The translations under genes and the position numbers were made by a program. From assembly GCA_002688175.1 (NCBI GenBank), contig NZCC01000056.1, positions 1-41,005 on the forward strand: a DNA stretch of 41,005 nucleotides, written 5' to 3'. The notes below the pieces were generated by a model, which saw only the letters and a program-made list of their open reading frames with translations, had not been told where the DNA came from and ran no database searches. Positions 28,921 through 37,109 of this stretch are shown in pieces (position 1 is the stretch's first letter; the number at the start of each line of letters is the position of its first letter). Source of the DNA: Chromatiales bacterium. Lineage in GTDB: Bacteria; Pseudomonadota; Gammaproteobacteria; Steroidobacterales; GCA-2729495.

Positions 28921-30339
28921 ATGAGCACGAAAGCAGCTGAAGCCATCAGCAATGATTACCATGTTGCCGACATGTCACTGGCGGACTGGGGCCGGCGCGA
29001 GATATCAATCGCCGAAACCGAGATGCCGGGGCTGGTATCGATCCGCGAAGAATATGCGACACAACAGCCGCTTAAGGGCGCACGCATTGCCGGCTCATTG
29101 CACATGACAATCCAGACCGCTGTCCTGATTGAAAGTCTAGTCGCACTCGGCGCAGAAGTTCGCTGGGCATCATGCAATATTTACTCGACACAGGACCATG
29201 CGGCGGCGGCAATCGCCGCAACCGGCGTACCCGTGTTTGCCTTCAAGGGCGAAACACTTGACGAGTATTGGGAGTTCGCCCATCGAATTCTCGACTGGCC
29301 GGAAGGCGATTACCCGAACCGCATTCTCGACGATGGCGGCGATGCCACGCTGCTCGCAATCCTGGGCTCGAAAGCCGAACAGGACCCGTCGGTACTCGAT
29401 AATCCATCGAGTGAAGAAGAGATCGCGCTGTTTGCTGCAATCAAGAAGCGTCTTGCCGATCGCCCGGGCTGGTACAGCAAGCTGAAGGATGCCATCGGCG
29501 GTGTAACGGAAGAAACGACCACGGGCGTCATGCGGCTGTACCAGATGCAACGAGACGGTGAACTGCCGTTCCCGGCTATCAACGTCAACGACTCGGTCAC
29601 TAAGTCCAAGTTTGATAACCTGTACGGCTGTCGCGAATCGCTCGTTGACGGCATCAAGCGGGCCACTGACGTCATGATTGCCGGCAAGACAGCACTCATC
29701 TGCGGCTACGGTGATGTCGGCAAGGGCTGTGCACAATCACTGCGTGGCCTCGGCGCGACGGTCTGGGTTACAGAAATCGATCCGATCTGCGCATTGCAGG
29801 CGGCGATGGAAGGTTACCGCGTCGTAACAATGGAAGAAGCGGCCGACAAAGCCGACATCTTCGTCACTGCAACCGGCAACTTTCACGTCATCAAACACGA
29901 TCATATGGTGCAGATGAAAGACCAGAGCATCGTCTGCAACATCGGACATTTCGATAATGAAATTGATGTCGCCAGCCTGAATGACTACACCTGGGAAGAG
30001 ATCAAGCCCCAGGTCGACCATGTGATCTTTCCGGACGGTAAACGAATTATTCTGCTGGCCGGCGGACGACTCGTAAACCTTGGTTGCGCCACAGGCCATC
30101 CAAGCTTTGTCATGTCGAACTCGTTTACCAACCAGGTTCTGGCACAGATTGAGTTATGGCAGAATCCTGAAAACTACAATAATGAGGTCTATGTATTGCC
30201 GAAGCATCTTGATGAAAAGGTAGCTCGCCTGCACCTGGCCAAACTCGGCGTCAGCCTGACGACCCTGTCACAACAACAGGCCGATTACCTCAACCTGACA
30301 ATTGACGGGCCATACAAGCCCGCACATTACCGGTATTAG
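28921..30339 (+). CDS. ahcY: Adenosylhomocysteinase
   Basis: AhcY hydrolyses S-adenosylhomocysteine, the by-product of SAM-dependent methylation, to adenosine and homocysteine using bound NAD. The 472-residue protein has [39 protein letters not shown] and [20 protein letters not shown]. The NAD-binding [13 protein letters not shown] follows, and the C-terminus ends [10 protein letters not shown] with the conserved Lys and Tyr. It has the roughly 40-residue insertion common in bacterial forms (around residues 150-195, [17 protein letters not shown]). GGAG lies 10 bases before the ATG. No SAH riboswitch is visible in the 59-bp spacer after metK. Confidence 0.97.
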   Translation: MSTKAAEAISNDYHVADMSLADWGRREISIAETEMPGLVSIREEYATQQPLKGARIAGSLHMTIQTAVLIESLVALGAEVRWASCNIYSTQDHAAAAIAATGVPVFAFKGETLDEYWEFAHRILDWPEGDYPNRILDDGGDATLLAILGSKAEQDPSVLDNPSSEEEIALFAAIKKRLADRPGWYSKLKDAIGGVTEETTTGVMRLYQMQRDGELPFPAINVNDSVTKSKFDNLYGCRESLVDGIKRATDVMIAGKTALICGYGDVGKGCAQSLRGLGATVWVTEIDPICALQAAMEGYRVVTMEEAADKADIFVTATGNFHVIKHDHMVQMKDQSIVCNIGHFDNEIDVASLNDYTWEEIKPQVDHVIFPDGKRIILLAGGRLVNLGCATGHPSFVMSNSFTNQVLAQIELWQNPENYNNEVYVLPKHLDEKVARLHLAKLGVSLTTLSQQQADYLNLTIDGPYKPAHYRY

Positions 30340-30348
30340 CCGTTTACC

Positions 30349-30388
30349 AAGATCATCGGGCCCGCAGCACTGCGGGCCCGATGATCTT
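30349..30388. terminator. 19-bp perfect hairpin after ahcY
   Basis: AAGATCATCGGGCCCGCAG is followed by CA and then its exact reverse complement, beginning 10 bases after the ahcY stop. The stem is very stable and GC-rich at the top. No T-run follows on either strand, so it is not a textbook intrinsic terminator. It may end transcription weakly, protect the ahcY mRNA 3' end, or be a DNA palindrome of the same kind as the other long inverted repeats in this window. Confidence 0.6.
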
Positions 30389-30569
30389 GCTGGCTCACTT
30401 GACAAAAGCAGTATCCGGCCCCGCCTCCGGGCTACCACCCGGCTGGCACACTACCGGGGCTCAAATGCTGGTTCCAAAGCAGTATTTAACAGCACGACTC
30501 AGTCCACGTTTTCATTACCGGCCTAAGTTATAGTGTTGTTCGTCATTCGTAACCTGCAACCCGCGCATT

Positions 30570-31334
30570 TTGAGCACTACCCCATCCAGATTACGCCTGC
30601 TGCACATCACTGACCCGCATCTGCATGCTGATACAGAAGGCCTGATTCATGGTGTCGTATCCTTCGATACATTTCGCGCCGTTATCGAACAGGCTATGCT
30701 GGATGCACAGTCACCTGATGTGATCATCGCCACCGGCGATCTCGTTCACGATGAAACCCTCGCCGGGTACCAGCTTTTTCAAAGCCTGCTGGCACCGCTG
30801 AATACACCGGTACTATGCATACCGGGTAACCACGACACGCCGACTATCATGTCCAGCGTTTTGAATGCCGCACCATTTCAGGTCAATGGTTCATTTCAGG
30901 CCCACGGCTGGTTACTGATCATGCTGAACAGCTTTATCGATGGCAACGTTGCAGGGTACCTCAGCTCTGCGGAGCTGATGCGTCTTAGCAGCACCCTGCA
31001 TGAAAACCCCTCAATGCCCACGCTGGTCTGCCTTCATCATCATCCACTGCCGATGGGCAGCCGCTGGCTGGACGGTATTGCGCTACAAAACCCACAAGAA
31101 CTGTTCGAGATCATTGATGCTGCTCCACAGGTTCGCGGCATCTTGTGGGGCCACGTGCACCAGGCTTCGGATCGACAACGCAATGGCATCCGGCTAATAA
31201 GCACTCCGTCAACCTGCTCACAATTTCGCCCTGATTGCGACGACTTCACGATCGACAATCGCCCGCCCGGATTTCGCTGGCTTGATTTACAGGCGGACGG
31301 TACGATCCACAGCGAGGTCATATGGCTGGATTAA
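30570..31334 (+). CDS. cpdA: 3',5'-cyclic-nucleotide phosphodiesterase CpdA-like
   Basis: This 254-residue class III cyclic nucleotide phosphodiesterase should hydrolyse cAMP with a dinuclear metal centre. The calcineurin-like motifs are all present: the Asp and His of HITDPHLHAD, ATGDLVHD, PGNHDT, LHHHP and WGHVHQ. The only plausible start is a TTG at 30570 without a clear ribosome-binding site, because the first motif begins about 10 residues later. It stands 230 bases after ahcY, beyond a strong hairpin, and overlaps the TraB/GumN gene by 13 bases. The substrate could also be another phosphodiester, since the Icc group is broad. Confidence 0.85.
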   Translation: MSTTPSRLRLLHITDPHLHADTEGLIHGVVSFDTFRAVIEQAMLDAQSPDVIIATGDLVHDETLAGYQLFQSLLAPLNTPVLCIPGNHDTPTIMSSVLNAAPFQVNGSFQAHGWLLIMLNSFIDGNVAGYLSSAELMRLSSTLHENPSMPTLVCLHHHPLPMGSRWLDGIALQNPQELFEIIDAAPQVRGILWGHVHQASDRQRNGIRLISTPSTCSQFRPDCDDFTIDNRPPGFRWLDLQADGTIHSEVIWLD

Positions 31335-32197
31335 TTACTTTACTCAGAAGCACGTACCTGTGCGCAGCGCTAATCGCTTGCAATGTAGCGAGCGCAGTGC
31401 CGCTCTGGGAAATTGAGGGCACAAACAATCGTATCCGGTTGCTCGGCTCGGTACACTTCCTGCGCGCCGAAGACTACCCGCTGCCACCGGCTATCGCCGA
31501 CGCTTACCGGGAGGCCGACATCATCATCATGGAACTGGCACTCGACAAGATCACTGCAACCGACATGCTGCGCGTGCAGCAACAATTGGCCATCGATCCT
31601 GAAGGACGCAGCCTCAGCGAACTGGTCAGTGCAGGCACTTATCGCAAGGTACGATCACTGGCAGCTGACATCGACATTGACCTCAACCTGCTGCAACCAT
31701 TCGAACCATGGTTCGCAGCACTGCAGATCACCCAACTGCGGTTACTACAACTGGGCTTCGACGGCAGTTATGGTATCGATGCCATGCTAACCCACCAAGC
31801 CAGCACGGATGGCAAGCCCCTGCTCGGCTTGGAAACACTTGACGAACAACTGCAAGCACTCGATACACTGCCTGCAGCAGCGCAACAGAAATTCCTGCTA
31901 CAAACCCTCGAAGATGCCGGCTCAATCAGTGACGACCTTGAGTTAATCATGACGGCCTGGAGGCAGGGTGATATTGCAACACTCAACAAGCTGCTGCTTG
32001 AAGGACTGGATGAGCAGCCGGAAGTTTATGAGCAGATCCTGATCCAGCGCAACCGCCGCTGGACACAGGCAATTATTGATATGACGAAAGATTCCGAGGA
32101 CTACCTGATTATCGTTGGCGCGCTACACCTTATTGGTGAAGACAGTGTACAGAGCATGCTCGATGATGCCGGCATCAGGACCCGGCGGATCAAATAG
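31322..32197 (+). CDS. TraB/GumN family protein, exported
   Basis: This 291-residue member of the TraB/GumN (EreA/ChaN-like) superfamily belongs to a group suspected of metal-dependent hydrolase activity but largely uncharacterised. The two signature motifs are present: LLGSVHFLRAEDYPLP near the N-terminus and IIVGALHLIGEDSVQSML near the C-terminus, together with the Glu of IIIMELALDK. The N-terminus is a signal peptide with a possible cut after ASA (before VPLWEI). A lipobox-like LIAC (Cys20) also occurs inside it, so a lipoprotein is possible. It overlaps cpdA by 13 bases and is probably translated with it. Confidence 0.85.
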   Translation: MAGLITLLRSTYLCAALIACNVASAVPLWEIEGTNNRIRLLGSVHFLRAEDYPLPPAIADAYREADIIIMELALDKITATDMLRVQQQLAIDPEGRSLSELVSAGTYRKVRSLAADIDIDLNLLQPFEPWFAALQITQLRLLQLGFDGSYGIDAMLTHQASTDGKPLLGLETLDEQLQALDTLPAAAQQKFLLQTLEDAGSISDDLELIMTAWRQGDIATLNKLLLEGLDEQPEVYEQILIQRNRRWTQAIIDMTKDSEDYLIIVGALHLIGEDSVQSMLDDAGIRTRRIK

Positions 32198-32233
32198 CGA
32201 GCCCGAATCCTGCCCGGGAATTCATCGCAGCAC

Positions 32234-32842
32234 CTATTGTGGCATTTCCTGGCGAATGGATCGCAACAACGGTTGCAATAATTTCAGTCGCCCCAGCGCA
32301 TCGTCCATTTCCAGGCAGTGCTGCTTTTGTTCCAGCGATATCGGCAGAATCTCGGCAAACCGCCAACCTACCCAGGTTGCGTCATCATAATGCACCTCAA
32401 CATCATCATATAGCCTGCCAAGATCATTGATGATGACTTCGAGCAATTTACTCATCGAACGATACTCGTCGGGTAAATGTTGACTCGTTTCCACTTCCAG
32501 CAATTCGACACTGCCAATAAAAAGGCCATCATCCTGACGAGTGTAAGAACGGACCCGAAATCGATCGACGCCAACCGCAGTTATACCGAGAATTCCATCA
32601 CTGCCCTGGTACCAGTCAGCAATCTGCGCTGTCGTACCAACCGATCCGATCGGTACATCAACGATTTCTGAATCCGATTGCAATGACTCCGGTTGCAGCA
32701 ACAAAATACCGAAGGGACAGTCTTCTCTCATGCAATGACTGACCATATCCAGATAGCGTGGCTCAAAAATGCGCAATGGCAGCGGCCCGCCCGGAAATAA
32801 AGCGGTGTTCAATGGAAACAGAGAAATAGTCTCAGTCGTCAA
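32234..32842 (-). CDS. LON peptidase substrate-binding domain protein
   Basis: This 202-residue protein consists of a Lon N-terminal (LAN/PUA-like) domain without the ATPase or protease domains. The domain is recognised by SLFPLNTALFPGGPLPLRIFEPRYLDM, FGILLL and GITAVGVDRFRVR. Its exact role is unknown; it may bind substrates or partners. The start is a TTG with GGGA about 10 bases upstream, and no ATG is available before the conserved segment. It is the last gene of a minus-strand trio (membrane protein, mpl, this gene), 34 bases after mpl. Confidence 0.88.
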   Translation of the reverse strand: MTTETISLFPLNTALFPGGPLPLRIFEPRYLDMVSHCMREDCPFGILLLQPESLQSDSEIVDVPIGSVGTTAQIADWYQGSDGILGITAVGVDRFRVRSYTRQDDGLFIGSVELLEVETSQHLPDEYRSMSKLLEVIINDLGRLYDDVEVHYDDATWVGWRFAEILPISLEQKQHCLEMDDALGRLKLLQPLLRSIRQEMPQ

Positions 32843-32876
32843 TGTCGATATCCCAGAGTATCAGTGCCTTAATATA

Positions 32877-34241
32877 TTAAGGGAATCGGGCGCTAAGCCC
32901 CACCTCCAGCAAGCTATGAATCCCGCCAAATCCGCCATTACTCATGACAACCAGCATATCGCCTGGCATGGCCTGTGCAACGACCGCAGCGGCGATTGAG
33001 CCAATATCATCACTGATCTGTACCCGGCTCAAAGTCCGTAACGCTTTGTCCAGATCCCATCCCAACTCAGCAGGCCGGTAGACCCAGACCTCATCAGCCG
33101 CATCAAGCGCTGCAGCCAGCGTGGCCTCATGGATGCCGAGCTTCATCGTATTGGAGCGTGGTTCGAGAATCACCAGCAGGCGCCCGTCCGGCCGCTCACG
33201 CCGGACCCCGGCGATCGTGCGCTCGATCGCCGTAGGGTGATGAGCAAAATCATCGTAGAGGCTCACCCCACCCCATGTCCCACGAAGTTCCAGTCGCCGC
33301 CGGACCCCGCCAAACCGGCCGATAGCCGTGATCGCCTGATCGACCGATACGCCAAGAACCTGCGCGGCGATCAGTGCCGCGACGGCATTCTCAGCGTTAT
33401 ATGCGCCGATCATATGCCATGCGGTTGAGCCCTGGAGATGCCCATCACGCATCAGACGGAAGTGACCGGGATGGTCCGCCAGGCCCTTCCAATCAGCTAA
33501 CGAATCCGGGTCACTCGAGAAGGTTTCGATTGGGGTCCAGCAACCACGTTCAACGACAGCACGAATGTTGTCATCATCAGCGGGAATAATCAGTCGTCCG
33601 GTACCGGGCAACATTCGTAATAGCTGGTGAAACTGCCACTGTATGGCTTCAAGATCCGCATATATATCTGCGTGATCGAATTCAAGATTGCTGATGATCT
33701 GGATGTCCGGTTGGTAATGCAGGAACTTCGCACGCTTATCAAAAAATGCCGTATCGTATTCATCGGCTTCGAGAACGAAGATGGAACCACCGCCCAACCG
33801 GGCAGAGACATCGAAATCAGCGGCCCGCCCGCCGATCAGAAAACCCGGGTTCAACCCGGCCTGCTCGAGGATAAAAGCAAGCAGGCTGGTTGTCGTCGTC
33901 TTGCCGTGTGTACCGGCAACCGCCACGACCTGTTGATCGGCCAACACTTCCGCAGCCAGCCATTGCGGGCCGGACATATAAGCCATGCGACGATTCAGTA
34001 TTGCCTCAATGATCGGCATACCACGTGACATGACATTGCCGATGATGATGACATCGGGCTGCAATTCGAGTTGGTCGGGTTCGTACCCATCGATAATATC
34101 GATACCGAGGTCCGCCAGTTGCTCGCTCATCGGCGGGTACACACCCTTATCTGCGCCGGTAACACGATGACCTGCCGCCCGCGCAATAGCGGCAATACCC
34201 GCCATGAATGTCCCACAAATACCAAGAATATGCAGATGCAT
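32877..34241 (-). CDS. mpl: UDP-N-acetylmuramate:L-Ala-gamma-D-Glu-meso-DAP ligase
   Basis: Mpl ligates the recycled tripeptide L-Ala-gamma-D-Glu-meso-DAP to UDP-MurNAc in murein recycling. The 454-residue Mur ligase has the N-terminal HILGICGTFMAGIAAIARAAGH (Rossmann-like UDP site). The ATP loop is VAGTHGKTTTTSLLAF, the central metal/ATP motifs include FVLEADEYDTAFFDKRAKF and SNLEFDHADIY, and the C-terminal motif is DDFAHHPTAIERTI. The ATG at 34241 is preceded by GGTAGG and fits the family; an upstream GTG adds eight residues. It begins 4 bases after the upstream membrane protein gene, so the two are coupled. Confidence 0.95.
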   Translation of the reverse strand: MHLHILGICGTFMAGIAAIARAAGHRVTGADKGVYPPMSEQLADLGIDIIDGYEPDQLELQPDVIIIGNVMSRGMPIIEAILNRRMAYMSGPQWLAAEVLADQQVVAVAGTHGKTTTTSLLAFILEQAGLNPGFLIGGRAADFDVSARLGGGSIFVLEADEYDTAFFDKRAKFLHYQPDIQIISNLEFDHADIYADLEAIQWQFHQLLRMLPGTGRLIIPADDDNIRAVVERGCWTPIETFSSDPDSLADWKGLADHPGHFRLMRDGHLQGSTAWHMIGAYNAENAVAALIAAQVLGVSVDQAITAIGRFGGVRRRLELRGTWGGVSLYDDFAHHPTAIERTIAGVRRERPDGRLLVILEPRSNTMKLGIHEATLAAALDAADEVWVYRPAELGWDLDKALRTLSRVQISDDIGSIAAAVVAQAMPGDMLVVMSNGGFGGIHSLLEVGLSARFP

Positions 34242-34245
34242 CGGC

Positions 34246-34779
34246 CTACCCGGGCTGGTTACCAATCCCGTCCGGCATCAGCTCAAACAGGATTGTTGTA
34301 TGCAGGAAAAAATACCCGATGGCAATCAACAAACCAACGCCATACGGTCGTGACAATGCGCGTGACAGAATATGTCCATCGATTGCGATCGACCAGATCA
34401 TGATCAGAAAAATAATGGTACTGGGCATTGCCGGCACCGATCCGGTATTCAACAAGGCCTGCCGCCAGAGACTGAATGGGATGGATAATGCGCTGAGCAA
34501 TGCACTGGTACCAAGCATCGCGGTCACCGTACATTTATAGCGCGCGCGATATCCGGTCACGTTCAACAGCACCCACAATAGACCAAATAATAATGCCAGG
34601 CTGACGATCACCGTGCTCGCGAGTACTTCATTCAAACCATACGCGATCAACGCAAGCGGCACCTGGGTAGCGATATAGATGGCCAGGGTCAGCCACAGCA
34701 TAAACGCGGAATCAGGCAGGTCTTCCGGCCCGGATCTGCGCAGAGCGATATTGATAAATGCCTGAACGTAAGCAAGCAT
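34246..34779 (-). CDS. Hypothetical membrane protein upstream of mpl
   Basis: I do not recognise the exact family. The 177 residues form about five hydrophobic segments (around 25-45, 52-72, 84-102, 118-136 and 148-168). A short cytoplasmic N-terminus contains RRSGPEDLPDSAFMLW, which looks conserved because it is charged and Pro-rich. No cofactor or catalytic motif is visible. No ribosome-binding site precedes the ATG at 34779, and the gene ends 4 bases before mpl. Its position suggests an envelope role linked to murein recycling, but that is only context. It is divergent from rnd, with 63 bases between the starts. Confidence 0.75.
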   Translation of the reverse strand: MLAYVQAFINIALRRSGPEDLPDSAFMLWLTLAIYIATQVPLALIAYGLNEVLASTVIVSLALLFGLLWVLLNVTGYRARYKCTVTAMLGTSALLSALSIPFSLWRQALLNTGSVPAMPSTIIFLIMIWSIAIDGHILSRALSRPYGVGLLIAIGYFFLHTTILFELMPDGIGNQPG

Positions 34780-34842
34780 TAGAATAAGATGTCGTGCATA
34801 GACGCGACTCGCGCTTCAGGAAAGTACAGTAAGGCCAATAGT

Positions 34843-35952
34843 ATGCCAGTTAATGATGATCAGCTGTGGTTGATCGACACACAGGGTGATCTGGATGCGC
34901 TGTGTCCGGTTCTCACCGCCGCCGACTGGATCGGTTGTGACACAGAATTCGTGCGCACGCAGACCTACTGGCCAGAGCTATGTCTTGTTCAGGTCGCGAC
35001 TGAAACAAAGACGGCCTGTGTCGATGTACTGGCGAAGATCGATACCTCTGATTTCAGGCAAATTATTCGAGATCACGCCAGTCCAGTCATTTTCCATGCC
35101 GTCAAACAGGACCTTGAAGCCTGGTACGCCACCTGGCAGGAACTGCCGACCGCTATCTTCGATATTCAGATCGCAGCCGGATTCCTGGGTTTCCAGCCAC
35201 AGATCGGCTACGGCAACCTCGTAAAGGAATTACTCGGCGTTACGCTCGATAAAGACCAGACCCGCACGGACTGGTCGCAACGGCCACTGACCAAAGCCCA
35301 ACTCCACTATGCGACCGATGACGCGGCATACCTGCATCAGATTAACGATATCGTACGCAGACGGCTCGAAGACTGCGGTCGTTATGAATGGGTGCTGGCC
35401 GACTGTAAGGCACTCGTCAGCCCAGGGCTATATGACATCGCGCCGGAAGATGCCTGGCAACGGCTATCCAGCGTACCGTACCTGCCGATCAAGATACAGG
35501 CGCGTGCGCGCGCACTCACCGCCTGGCGCGAAACGCGGGCCAAACAGGCTGATCGACCACGCCAGTGGATACTTGCCGATAAGACATTGATCCAGATCGC
35601 CCATGCCAACCCCGCCAAGATCAACGATCTACACGACATCGCCGAGTTACCAGCGGGGATTGTGCGGAAACAGGGTGAGCAGATCTTAAACACCGTGCAA
35701 TGCGCTAATGATGAACTGGCCAACGAGCAATTCGACCTGGTACAGAAACCCACGCCAGTACCACCCGATAAAAAGCAGCTACAGCAGCTGGCGGAGATCG
35801 TACGCAAAACAGCCCGTGAACTGGACATCGCACCGGAGATACTGGCAACACGACGGGATCTCACCGGCATCTTGAACAACGAACCCGACAGCCGTCCGCT
35901 GCAGGGCTGGCGCCGCACAATCATCGGCGACAAACTGCTGGACAGTTGCTGA
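34843..35952 (+). CDS. rnd: Ribonuclease D
   Basis: RNase D is a 3'-5' exoribonuclease that trims tRNA precursors. The 369-residue protein has the DEDDy exonuclease motifs: Exo I IGCDTEFVRTQTYWP, Exo II FHAVKQDLEAW and FDIQIAAGFLG, and Exo III HYATDDAAYLHQI with the catalytic Tyr. It then has the first HRDC domain (about 205-280) and a second helical domain. The ATG at 34843 has TAAGG 8 bases upstream and aligns with the family; the open frame starts 18 codons earlier. It converges on adk, and the gap between them holds two palindromic elements. Confidence 0.94.
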   Translation: MPVNDDQLWLIDTQGDLDALCPVLTAADWIGCDTEFVRTQTYWPELCLVQVATETKTACVDVLAKIDTSDFRQIIRDHASPVIFHAVKQDLEAWYATWQELPTAIFDIQIAAGFLGFQPQIGYGNLVKELLGVTLDKDQTRTDWSQRPLTKAQLHYATDDAAYLHQINDIVRRRLEDCGRYEWVLADCKALVSPGLYDIAPEDAWQRLSSVPYLPIKIQARARALTAWRETRAKQADRPRQWILADKTLIQIAHANPAKINDLHDIAELPAGIVRKQGEQILNTVQCANDELANEQFDLVQKPTPVPPDKKQLQQLAEIVRKTARELDIAPEILATRRDLTGILNNEPDSRPLQGWRRTIIGDKLLDSC

Positions 35953-36033
35953 GGAAAATGGGCCGGATAGCCTCAATTCAGGCTTGAGGTCGATTTAGTT
36001 GCGAATCTTTAGATTTTGAGTTTTTCCCTGGGC

Positions 36034-36115
36034 GGTATTTAGTGTCCGTATACCCTTCCAAAACGCCGCAGGAGCGGCTTTAAGGTTTTGGAAGGGTATA
36101 CGGACACTAAATACC
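36034..36115 (-). repeat. 82-nt covarying palindromic element, copy 2
   Basis: Arms 36034-36064 and 36085-36115 pair at all 31 positions. In the family orientation this copy reads on the minus strand: outer base GGTATTT, bulge CTTAAA (complement at 36079-36084) and inner hairpin GCCGC-TCCT-GCGGC (complement at 36065-36078). The middle of the arm (positions 8-20) differs from copy 1 at nine sites, all matched by the opposite arm. Its family-right flank is GCCCAGGGAAAAAC, A-rich, then GCAACTAAA (complement at 35994-36002). Confidence 0.95.
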
Positions 36116-36215
36116 TTGGACATATCGGGGTACGGCGCTGGTAAGTATTGATCCTGGTGGCCCGGCTGGGTGGTACAGGGGTTTGGTATCCGTCATCGTT
36201 CCACGACGGTGTCGA

Positions 36216-36297
36216 GGTATTTTTCCGTCGGTTATTCTTCCGAAACCTTAAAGCCGCTCCTGCGGCGTTTCGGAAGAATAACCGACGGAAAAATACC
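36216..36297 (+). repeat. 82-nt covarying palindromic element, copy 3
   Basis: Arms 36216-36246 and 36267-36297 pair at all 31 positions. The bulge is CTTAAA at 36247-36252 and the inner hairpin GCCGC-TCCT-GCGGC at 36253-36266. Compared with copy 1 the left arm differs at positions 17, 21 and 27, and each change is compensated on the right arm. The left flank (TTCCACGACGGTGTCGA) is close to that of copy 1. The right flank is GCCCAGGGAA, then C/A runs, then GCAGCTAAA (36335-36343), which includes the adk stop codon. Confidence 0.95.
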
Positions 36298-36338
36298 GCC
36301 CAGGGAACCCCCCAAAAACCCCAAAAAAAAAATCGCAG

Positions 36339-36986
36339 CTAAACCAACCCCAACGCCGCCACAAGCCTCCCATACACAGCGTCCATATCACCCTGACCAT
36401 CAACCTTATGCAACAAACCCGCCCGCCCGTAATACTCGATCAACGGTTCGGTTTGCTGGCGATAGACATCAAGACGATTACCGATCGTTGCTTCATTATC
36501 ATCAGCACGCTGAATCAATTCCCCACCGGCTTCAGTACAGGCATCAAGTTCGCTCTGAGGCGAGAAATAGATATTCAGCAATTTACCGGTTAGCGAACAA
36601 GTACGTCGCCCCGTCAGTCGCTTCAGTAAAATATCCAGGTCAACATCAAGCAATATCACCGCATCCAGGTCCTTGCCTAATTCCGCCAACACCCCCCCGA
36701 GCAATTCGGCCTGCGCCAGATTGCGCGGGAATCCATCGAGGATAAAGCCACTCTCGATATCCGGCCGCTGCAACCGATCCCGCAGCATACCCAGCACGAT
36801 CTCATCGGAGACCAGTTCCCCGGCATCCATCGCCTGCCTGGCGAGCAGGCCCAGCTCGCTGCCGGCTGCTACCGCCTCGCGCAACAGGTCGCCGGTTGAA
36901 ACCTGCACCATCGAATGCTCTGCCATCAGACGTTGCGCCTGAGTACCCTTGCCGGAGCCCGGCGCACCTAAAAATACGATTTTCAT
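36339..36986 (-). CDS. adk: Adenylate kinase
   Basis: Adk interconverts 2 ADP with ATP and AMP. The 215-residue long form has the P-loop GAPGSGKGTQAQRL (7-20), the AMP-site ILDGFPRNLAQAE, a LID domain (about 122-159) and RADDNEATIGNRLDVY. The LID would hold four zinc Cys in metal-binding forms, or the His-Ser-Asp-Thr set of E. coli. Here the four positions read Cys130, Thr133, Cys150 and Ala153, a half-converted site. The stop codon lies inside the flank motif of palindrome copy 3. It is divergent from pfp. With PPi-dependent PFK and the pyrophosphatase next door, its context is adenylate and pyrophosphate balance. Confidence 0.95.
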   Translation of the reverse strand: MKIVFLGAPGSGKGTQAQRLMAEHSMVQVSTGDLLREAVAAGSELGLLARQAMDAGELVSDEIVLGMLRDRLQRPDIESGFILDGFPRNLAQAELLGGVLAELGKDLDAVILLDVDLDILLKRLTGRRTCSLTGKLLNIYFSPQSELDACTEAGGELIQRADDNEATIGNRLDVYRQQTEPLIEYYGRAGLLHKVDGQGDMDAVYGRLVAALGLV

Positions 36987-37109
36987 GGTCGCGGTAAACT
37001 ACGCGCTCGTTCGTAGCGCGTCAATCGTGGAAACCTGCGGGTTACACGATTGATCCATGCTATGTTTCGACCCGTCAAAACCGACCCCGAGAACCAACAG
37101 GAACGACAC

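Larger units (their letters stand above)
35953..36338. other. Convergent gap with two inverted palindromic elements
   Basis: This 386-bp gap lies between rnd (plus) and adk (minus). It contains a weak 6-bp hairpin CCTCAA/TTGAGG (35971-35989) that may end rnd transcripts, then copy 2 (36034-36115, minus orientation) and copy 3 (36216-36297, plus orientation). The two copies are separated by 100 bases. Near the adk end there are long C and A runs. The open frame at 36148-36342 is produced by copy 3 and shows no protein family features. Confidence 0.75.

Noticed and set aside
36034..36297. Palindromic elements as a CRISPR array or as intrinsic terminators
   Set aside because: There are only two nearby copies, they are inverted, and there is no regular spacing. 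No T-run follows the stems on either strand.
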